Shown one piece after another: positions 1 through 4,476 of a DNA stretch of 8,239 bases (position 1 is the stretch's first letter; each line of letters starts with the position of its first letter). The notes beneath the pieces are model-generated. The model worked only from the letters and a program-made list of their open reading frames with translations, did not search any database and had not been told where the DNA came from. The stretch is from Anaerolineae bacterium (lineage in GTDB: Bacteria; Chloroflexota; Anaerolineae; B4-G1; SLSP01): assembly GCA_021159805.1 (NCBI GenBank), contig JAGHDT010000525.1, positions 1-8,239 of the forward strand, given 5' to 3'. Position numbers and translations under genes: made by a program.

Positions 1-35
1 GCAAGTGGCCTCCCCCTGGAAAATAGGTTCCGCTC

Positions 36-138
36 CCGGGGCCAAAAGGGTTTGCTGGAGGGTTTAGGGCCTTCTTCGCGTCACATTTTCATGCTTGCGT
101 GGTGTGCGCTGGTGACCATGACGTCTACTACGAGAATG
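36..138 (+). repeat. Structured repeat, copy 1
   Basis: This is the first copy of a two-part repeat. Part I (about 36-80) is a degenerate inverted repeat with GGCC-AAAAGGG on the left and GGGTTTAGGGCC on the right, followed by TTCTTCGCG. Part II (83-138) begins with a 23-base stretch (83-105) identical to 468-490 in copy 3, then a weakly paired stem region and ACGTCTACTACGAGAATGG. The part II stem is the poorest of the set, because several positions do not pair. The family is not one I can name. Confidence 0.65.
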
Positions 139-168
139 GACGCTGCAGAGCCCTCACCCTCACCCTAA

Positions 169-204
169 CCCTCTCCCATACTCCGCGGACGGAATGGGAG
201 AGGG
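169..204. repeat. REP-like palindrome (CCCTCTCCCAT / ATGGGAGAGGG)
   Basis: Two perfect 11-base arms, 169-179 and 194-204, face each other across a 14-base loop. Just upstream is a CCCTCACCCTCACCCTAA run. Palindromes of this CTCACCCTAACCCTCTCCC type are common repetitive extragenic elements in many GC-rich bacterial genomes (established knowledge). It lies between copies 1 and 2 of the other repeat and is unrelated to it in sequence. Confidence 0.7.
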
Positions 205-232
205 AACCGGAGGCACGGCCCCGAAAACCATC

Positions 233-351
233 CTCTGCCGGCCCAAAGCCCTTCACCGGAACTCGATCGCGGCTTTGGGCCGTTCTTCGCGTCGTATCTT
301 CATGCTTGCGTGGTGTCCGATTGAGGACATGGCGTCTACTTCGAGAATAGT
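233..351 (+). repeat. Structured repeat, copy 2 (best conserved)
   Basis: Part I is a perfect 12-base inverted repeat, CGGCCCAAAGCC (239-250) against GGCTTTGGGCCG (271-282), with a 20-base loop. It is followed by TTCTTCGCG. Part II has the core CATGCTTGCGTGGTGT, then a TGTCC (314-318) / GGACA (325-329) stem, then GCGTCTACTTCGAGAATAG. The segments 233-249 and 271-285 recur exactly, on the other strand, in the copy at 1862-2040, which ties the two loci together. Confidence 0.75.
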
Positions 352-429
352 CCACTATCCGCTGGGGCCGGTGCCAACCTCAACATAGTTGGGGCCCGCG
401 CCTCTCTGCTGAACGCTCAACACAAGGAC

Positions 430-522
430 GGGCTCGGTGAGACACCGGCCCGAGCAGAACGGGTCCTACATTTTCATGCTTGCGTGGTGTCCGCTGGCGG
501 ACATAGCGTCTACTTAGAAGGT
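430..522 (+). repeat. Structured repeat, copy 3
   Basis: Part I here has a different sequence but still forms an inverted repeat: GCTCGG (432-437) against CCGAGC (450-455). Part II keeps the family core exactly (468-490 equals 83-105) and has the strongest stem, TGTCCGC (488-494) against GCGGACA (497-503) across only two bases. It ends in the common GCGTCTACTT tail. Part I therefore varies while part II stays nearly constant. Confidence 0.7.
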
Positions 523-583
523 CGTCCTCTCGATCTGCTCTACAGACCGAAGGCATTCTGATGCCCGGCATCTTGCCCGCTCT

Positions 584-645
584 GTTCTTCGTGCTGCAGT
601 TTCGTTCTGTGTGACGTGCCTCAGCGCACGTGACTTCTACTTGGA
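584..645 (+). repeat. Structured repeat, degenerate copy 4
   Basis: This segment aligns without large gaps to the 3' half of copy 2: it starts with GTTCTTCG and ends with TTCTACTT at the matching distance. The core is mostly diverged. At the stem position it carries a different but perfect pairing, ACGTGC (614-619) against GCACGT (626-631), so the pairing is kept while the sequence changed. It overlaps the stop codon (637-639) of the minus-strand iron-sulfur gene. No T-run follows the hairpin on either strand, so I do not call it an intrinsic terminator. Confidence 0.45.
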
Positions 646-1785
646 TAGCAGTCGGTCAGCCTGGGATCTGACCACCATCTTGACCAGCTCGACCGGCTTC
701 AAGTATCCCCGTGACTGTCCGAGTCGGATCATGGTCCGGGCCATATCGGGGGCCAGGCGCGGGTGTTCCTGGTTCGGCTTGCGTTCCAGCGTTAACGCGT
801 GGGTTGGGCACGTGCTCACGCAGAGACCGCAGCCAATGCAGCGATCCAGATTGAGGCTAGCTTTGCCGTCCACCATCTCCAGCGCCTCCATCTGGCAGCG
901 ATCGATACAGATGCCACATCCCACGCACGTTGCTTCGTCGAACGCGGCGATGAAGGAGGTGGAGACAATGGTAGCCGGCTGCGGGTGGCGCTTGATGTTG
1001 CGCAGCACGCCGCAGCAGCAACCGCAGCAGGCACAGATGAAAGATGCCTTCTTGGAGTTGCTGGGCTGCAGAACCAATCCGGCCTCGTTGGCGAGGTGGA
1101 TGATGTCCATTGCTTCCTCTCGACTGATGTAGCGCCCCATACGGTAGCGCACGTAATAGTCGGCGCCGCCATCAAAGGAGAGACAGGTTTCCTGTGGTTT
1201 GTCACATCCCTGGCCGATCAGAGTCTGCTCCTGCCGGCATACGCACGGCGCGACCGCGATTCTGTCGTGTTGGCCGATCAGGGTCTCGGCCTGCTCGTAG
1301 GACATCACCTCGGGCGCGTAGTCGAGGCTTTCATTGACGGGGATTGTACGCACCTGGGGAACTTTTGCCCATGCATCGAGATCAAAGAAGGTCGGCCAGT
1401 ACTCCTCCATGTCGCGGATGAAGCCTTCATCCATCTTGTTGAGCTGCCACTCCCAGATCCCGATGGCGAACTGCGACGCTTGATACTGCGGCGCATGACC
1501 CTGGCGGTGGATGCTGAAGATCAGACCCTTTTCCGCCATGGTCTCCAGCTTCCGCGCGGTCTCCTCAACCGGTAAGCCGGCACGGTGGGCGATGACTCGG
1601 GACTCCTCAGGCAAGAGGGTGAGGTGCGGTGCCAGCCCGGCCTCCGCGGGTGTGAAGAGTCGGCGGAGGATGCGAAGTTCAATGCCGCTCTCTGTTGCCG
1701 GGTACCCCCCCGGCAGACCGTCCAGGTGGTCACGAAGACGAACGTAGACCGCGTGATGGGCTTCTTCATTGACACGTGTGATCAT
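637..1785 (-). CDS. 4Fe-4S dicluster protein with N-terminal winged-helix-like region
   Basis: The product is a 382-residue cytoplasmic iron-sulfur protein, probably binding several [4Fe-4S] clusters for electron transfer or redox sensing; its partner is unknown. Residues about 35-95 look like a winged helix (LRILRRLFT...ARKLETMAEKGLIF). Residues 181-201 hold C181-x-C183-x10-C194-x6-C201. Residues 251-258 hold the dense motif CACCGCCC. Residues 287-297 (CVGCGICIDRC) and 316-326 (CIGCGLCVSTC, followed by P) are two ferredoxin-type motifs. This order matches a ferredoxin-domain family I know from anaerobic bacteria and archaea. The frame stays open upstream to 1962, but that part runs through a repeat. 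The ATG at 1785 has a strong GAGAGGGGG site, so I start there. It stands alone; no hydrogenase or oxidoreductase subunit is adjacent. There is no signal peptide or membrane segment. Confidence 0.9.
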   Translation of the reverse strand: MITRVNEEAHHAVYVRLRDHLDGLPGGYPATESGIELRILRRLFTPAEAGLAPHLTLLPEESRVIAHRAGLPVEETARKLETMAEKGLIFSIHRQGHAPQYQASQFAIGIWEWQLNKMDEGFIRDMEEYWPTFFDLDAWAKVPQVRTIPVNESLDYAPEVMSYEQAETLIGQHDRIAVAPCVCRQEQTLIGQGCDKPQETCLSFDGGADYYVRYRMGRYISREEAMDIIHLANEAGLVLQPSNSKKASFICACCGCCCGVLRNIKRHPQPATIVSTSFIAAFDEATCVGCGICIDRCQMEALEMVDGKASLNLDRCIGCGLCVSTCPTHALTLERKPNQEHPRLAPDMARTMIRLGQSRGYLKPVELVKMVVRSQADRLLSK

Positions 1786-1787
1786 AG

Positions 1788-1797
1788 GCCCCCTCTC
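1788..1797 (-). promoter_or_regulatory. Shine-Dalgarno site fixing the start of the iron-sulfur gene
   Basis: Read on the minus strand, GAGAGGGGGC sits just 5' of the ATG at 1785. It is the only convincing ribosome-binding site among the possible starts in this frame and argues against the upstream extensions to about 1866 or 1962. Confidence 0.65.
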
Positions 1798-1861
1798 TTC
1801 ATGCTGGTAATCCAGTCTAGCATAAAGGGGAAAGTTCGGAAATCGGGAGTGTGTCCTGGGT

Positions 1862-2040
1862 GTCATGTATGTTCGTTTGCGCACACTGGGCAACAAGAAG
1901 ATGGCGCGCGGAATTGACCAAAGCCTGAGAGGCCACCCTGCGGCAGTCTCAAGATCCCGCATGCGGAACGGCCCAAAGCCCTTGCCTGATCTCGCATCGA
2001 GTCTACACAGGCCGCCGCTTTGGGCCGGCAGAGTGTGGCG
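1862..2040 (-). repeat. Structured repeat, copy 5 (inverted, with insertion)
   Basis: On the minus strand this repeats copy 2. The 17 bases at 2017-2033 are the exact complement of 233-249, and the 15 bases at 1966-1980 are the exact complement of 271-285. Together they form part I as an 11-base inverted repeat (1969-1979 against 2017-2027) with a longer loop. Part II lies about 60 bases further on at roughly 1864-1902, with the stem region 1870-1885 (5 of 7 positions pair) and about two thirds identity to copies 2 and 3. It lies upstream of the iron-sulfur gene, in that gene's direction, so it may form part of its leader. Confidence 0.6.
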
Positions 2041-2331
2041 CGATTCCCAGAGCGCGGGGTGAGGGCTCTGCCGGGTCTATTTTCGAAGGAGCCCCTAGGC
2101 ACGATCCACACTACTCTGGCGTCGGCACGCCTTTCTCTGGACCGCTCAGAGCCCGCCACCGGGTGTGGCTCAGAAGGTGGCGACACTCCAATGACGGCCC
2201 GCCGCGAGACGATCACCGAGCCCCTTGCCCAGTCTGAAGCACACAGCTAACGTGCCGGCTGTGCAGTCTTGTCCCTGACCATGGCGAGCAAAGCGGATGT
2301 CCGTGGGCCAGAACTGCTGTTAGCATTCAGG
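2041..2331. other. Intergenic stretch without recognised gene
   Basis: Nothing here looks coding on either strand. Two simple hairpins are visible: CGCCACC (2154-2160) against GGTGGCG (2176-2182), and CACAGC (2242-2247) against GCTGTG (2258-2263). Neither has a T-run. I see no tRNA or known regulatory RNA. Confidence 0.55.
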
Positions 2332-2360
2332 TTGCGCAGGATTCAATCACACTGTATAGT
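2332..2360 (+). promoter_or_regulatory. Possible sigma-70-type promoter for the gene at 2394
   Basis: TTGCGC (2332-2337), a 17-base spacer and TATAGT (2355-2360) fit a housekeeping promoter pattern with two or so mismatches. The implied 5' leader is about 27 bases and contains the GGAGGT site. This is a pattern match only. Confidence 0.4.
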
Positions 2361-2393
2361 GCACGAGCAGGGAATGAGCCTCGGAGGTGTGAT

Positions 2394-2888
2394 GTGTCTG
2401 AACAACCCAGGCAGTCTCAGGATCGCGGCGAAGCGTTGATCGCCATCCTGAACAATCCGAACGACTTGGCTATTCTGCAGCACCAGCGTTGGTATCGGAT
2501 ACCCGTCCGCACGGCTCCGAAACGATGGCCCCCCAAGCTCCTCGCCTTCTACCAGACAAGGATATTCGGGGACGAGGCCTATGCCGTGCGCTACTACGGA
2601 TCCGTGCGCGAGATACGCGAGGTTGGCCGAGCCGAGTTGTTCCCACACGAGGCACCGAACGCCAAATCCGACAAGCGCTACTATCAGATTCTCCTCGACA
2701 ACCTGAACACCCTGGCACAGCCCATCATCAGCCGGCGCTGGCGTAGGATCGTCTTCATCCCTACTACAATTGAGAAGTTCTGGCCACCTGAACCCTATCC
2801 ACCGATCGATATCAACAACATCGTTATGTGTGAAGCACCGGAGGAGTATCAAATTGACTCAAGGTCCAGCCATCAAGAAGTCCCGTAA
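2394..2888 (+). CDS. Conserved hypothetical protein, 164 residues
   Basis: I know no function for this protein, though it resembles hypothetical proteins I recall from Chloroflexota and Cyanobacteria. It is a soluble, aromatic- and arginine-rich protein. Conserved-looking blocks in order are ALIAILNNPNDLAI (14-27), RWYRIPV (32-38), KRWPPKLLAFYQT (43-55), YAVRYYG (63-69), KRYYQI (94-99) and ISRRWRRIVFIPTT (112-125). The strand-rich blocks with WYRIP and RYYG suggest a small beta-barrel fold, perhaps PUA/EVE-like, but that is speculation. The start is GTG at 2394, chosen because GGAGGT (2383-2388) lies five bases upstream and no in-frame ATG fits. There is no signal peptide. Third-position GC (35 of the first 50 codons) matches the DegV gene downstream. 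The 118-base gap to that gene suggests separate expression. Confidence 0.8.
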   Translation: MSEQPRQSQDRGEALIAILNNPNDLAILQHQRWYRIPVRTAPKRWPPKLLAFYQTRIFGDEAYAVRYYGSVREIREVGRAELFPHEAPNAKSDKRYYQILLDNLNTLAQPIISRRWRRIVFIPTTIEKFWPPEPYPPIDINNIVMCEAPEEYQIDSRSSHQEVP

Positions 2889-3006
2889 CTATCGCCCCCG
2901 TCGCGTGTTGTAGTCTTGGGATAATTGGAGCGTTGGCTCGAGCCGGTGCTCCGCGTGCGTGCTCTCTCGAAATATATCATTGCCCCGCCCAGCGAAAGGA
3001 CCAAAC

Positions 3007-3882
3007 ATGAGCCAGTTTGCCGTTGTCACCGATAGCACATCGAACCTGCCGCCCGAGCTTGTTGAGAAGCTTGACATTCGCGTCATCCCCCTCACCGTTC
3101 ACTGGGGCGACGACTCGTATTTCGATGGCGTGACCCTCGATGCAGATACGTTCTACCAATGGCTGCGGACGCGCAAGGACTTCCCCACAACATCGCAACC
3201 GTCGGCGGGAGCCTTCATCGACTTCTTCCAAAAAGTGGCCAAGGACAAGGGAACTGACACAATCCTCGGTGTGTTCATCTCCAGCGAACTGAGCGGCACG
3301 ATCGCATCAGCGATGCAGGCAAGAGGGCATCTCTACGAGACGCGGCCCGACCTGCAGATCGAGATCATTGACTCGCGCTCGGTTTCGATGGGACTGGGGC
3401 TGGCAGTGCTGGCGGCGCAGCGCGCAGCCGATGGGGGCAAGTCAGTCGAGGAAGCCATCGATGCCGTCAAACGCTGCCAAGAGGCCACCCACGTGATCTT
3501 TGCCGTCGATACCTTGGAGTTCCTGCACCGCGGTGGCCGCATCGGCGGGGCAGCGCGACTTCTGGGTTCAGCCCTGAACCTGAAGCCGGTCTTGGCCATC
3601 GTCGACGGACGGGTCGAGTCCTTGGAGAAGGTCAGAAGTCGCGGAAAGTCGCTGAGGCGCTTGATAGAGATCGCGGAAGAGCGCCTCAATGGGCGGCGTC
3701 CCACGGAAGCGTCCATCATCCAAGCAGACGCGCACGCGGATTTGGACAAATTCAGGGACATGGTCCGCGAGCGGCTGAACCCTGAGCACCTCTATACCGT
3801 CGCCCTGTCGCCGGTCGTCGGTACCCACGGCGGCCCAGGCACGTTGGGCATTGCGTTCTGCGCGGAGGATGACAGCGCGTAG
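3007..3882 (+). CDS. DegV family (FakB-like) fatty-acid-binding protein
   Basis: This is a 291-residue cytoplasmic lipid-binding protein. Members of the family (FakB) hold a fatty acid while the kinase FakA phosphorylates it for phospholipid synthesis; no fakA is visible here. The family signatures are all present: AVVTDSTSNLP near the N-terminus (5-15), TTSQPS (61-66), SSELSGT (92-98), IDSRSVSMGLG (121-131), the RGGRIG turn (175-180), LKPVL (192-196) and the C-terminal GTHGGPGTLGIAF (272-284). Length is normal for the family and no key block is missing. The start is ATG 3007 with AAAGGA (2995-3000) six bases upstream; the open frame from 2959 has no such site. A strong hairpin terminator follows within 25 bases, so transcription likely ends there. 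Confidence 0.95.
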   Translation: MSQFAVVTDSTSNLPPELVEKLDIRVIPLTVHWGDDSYFDGVTLDADTFYQWLRTRKDFPTTSQPSAGAFIDFFQKVAKDKGTDTILGVFISSELSGTIASAMQARGHLYETRPDLQIEIIDSRSVSMGLGLAVLAAQRAADGGKSVEEAIDAVKRCQEATHVIFAVDTLEFLHRGGRIGGAARLLGSALNLKPVLAIVDGRVESLEKVRSRGKSLRRLIEIAEERLNGRRPTEASIIQADAHADLDKFRDMVRERLNPEHLYTVALSPVVGTHGGPGTLGIAFCAEDDSA

Positions 3883-3902
3883 AGAACTCCAGCTGCACGC
3901 AA

Positions 3903-3944
3903 AGCCACCCGGATGAGTCGGACTCATCCGGGTGGCTACATTTT
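3903..3944 (+). terminator. Intrinsic terminator after the DegV gene
   Basis: Bases 3903-3919 and 3921-3937 are perfectly complementary (17 pairs, about a single central base, so the real loop must open a few pairs). ACATTTT follows. The hairpin lies 20 bases after the DegV stop codon. On the minus strand it would also end transcription from the ComM remnant, so it probably served as a bidirectional terminator between convergent genes. Confidence 0.85.
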
Positions 3945-3947
3945 CCG

Positions 3948-4163
3948 CTACAGGTCCAAGACCCGCGTCCGGTACTGCAGCGCCTCCGCCAGATGGTGCC
4001 TCTGGATCACATCACCGTCCTCCAGGCCCGCGATAGTGCGACTAGCCTTGAGCACGCGATGGCACCCACGGGCGCTGGCGGAGCGGATGAGCGATTGGGC
4101 GTTGACCGGCAGGATGCAGTACTCGCGGATCTCAGCCGGCTCCCATTTAGCGTTGCACGTTAT
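3948..4163 (-). pseudogene. comM: C-terminal remnant of ComM/YifB-type Mg-chelatase-like ATPase
   Basis: The minus-strand translation ITCNAKWEPAEIREYC, then NAQSLI, then CHRVLKASRTIAGLEDGD and IQRHHLAEALQYR, matches the extreme C-terminus of ComM/YifB proteins (typical pattern: CNA, IR-YC, L-A-Q-LL, SARAYHRILKVARTIADL, I---HLAEAIQYR). Only about 70 of some 500 residues remain; the AAA+ domain is absent. Within the remnant about nine residues seem deleted between SLIR and the ARGCHR segment. The stop codon at 3948-3950 is in the expected place. Upstream, where the rest of the gene should be, the sequence turns into a transposase fragment on the other strand. ComM is a helicase acting in integration of transforming DNA; this copy cannot be functional. 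Confidence 0.75.
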
Positions 4164-4390
4164 GTCGGTGCCGGCATCCGCGTCAGCACAGATGGACGAC
4201 GCCACGCTCTCATTAACAACTTCATCGAGCGCTTCTGATCCCTCAAACACGAGGAGATCTGCTCACGCGGCTACGCCACCGTGCCCGATCTGAGGGCTGG
4301 ACTCCAGCACAAGTCGCACTCTACAATGGCAAACGGGCGCATCAGAGCCGGAACCACGCTGTGCCCGGTAAGGTGCATCAAGACAGGTAA
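4164..4390 (+). pseudogene. C-terminal remnant of an IS3-family transposase (OrfB integrase core)
   Basis: The plus-strand translation GAGIRVSTDGRRHALINNFIERF, stop, SLKHEEIC, then YATVPDLRAGL, matches the end of IS3-family OrfB (typical pattern: GIRISMDGRGRALDN-F-ERLWRSLKYEEVY, then Y, then L). The glutamate in NNFIER is the expected last residue of the DDE triad. A TGA at 4236-4238 replaces the usual tryptophan and one residue is missing. After LRAGLQHKSH the match continues in another frame as YNGKRAHQS and VPGKVHQDR up to TAA at 4388-4390, the usual YN-RPHQSL end. So there is at least one nonsense codon and one frameshift, and the N-terminal three quarters are gone. Confidence 0.8.
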
Positions 4391-4460
4391 CGTTGGCCTG
4401 TTGGGATGAAACTCTCACGTGTCTTGCCCCTTCCGTGGTCCATAACATGGGGGCCACCTT
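4391..4460 (+). mobile_element. Possible right end of the decayed IS3-family element
   Basis: IS3-family elements carry a short non-coding tail after orfB. Here the tail may run to about 4460, ending near an imperfect hairpin GTGGTCC (4435-4441) against GGGCCAC (4451-4457). I cannot find a matching left end, so the border is a guess. Confidence 0.3.
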
Positions 4461-4476
4461 ACCAACCCGGGAGTTT

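Larger units (their letters stand above)
1..636. other. Gene-free, repeat-rich left edge
   Basis: No credible protein-coding gene lies here. The short open frames on both strands are explained by repeats and resemble no protein I recognise. The stretch holds three clear copies and one degenerate copy of a structured repeat, plus one REP-like palindrome, all listed separately. The first 35 bases show nothing I can name. The segments between copies (about 352-429 and 523-583) contain short hairpins such as the GATGCC/GGCATC palindrome near 560-572 but no known element. Confidence 0.7.

Noticed and set aside
614..631. Intrinsic terminator of the iron-sulfur gene
   Set aside because: The hairpin is perfect but no T-run follows it on the minus strand; it is better explained as the stem of a degenerate repeat copy.
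36..645. CRISPR array
   Set aside because: Repeat copies differ in sequence, lie at irregular distances and have no uniform spacers; no cas gene is present.
799..1575. 258-codon plus-strand open frame
   Set aside because: It lies opposite the iron-sulfur gene, shows no motif, and the minus-strand frame carries all the cysteine signatures.
1786..1962. N-terminal extension of the iron-sulfur protein
   Set aside because: The extra residues are a translation of repeat sequence, without family resemblance or ribosome-binding site; ATG 1785 has a strong one.
2020..2250. Small plus-strand gene
   Set aside because: It starts inside the repeat, has no ribosome-binding site and no recognisable sequence.
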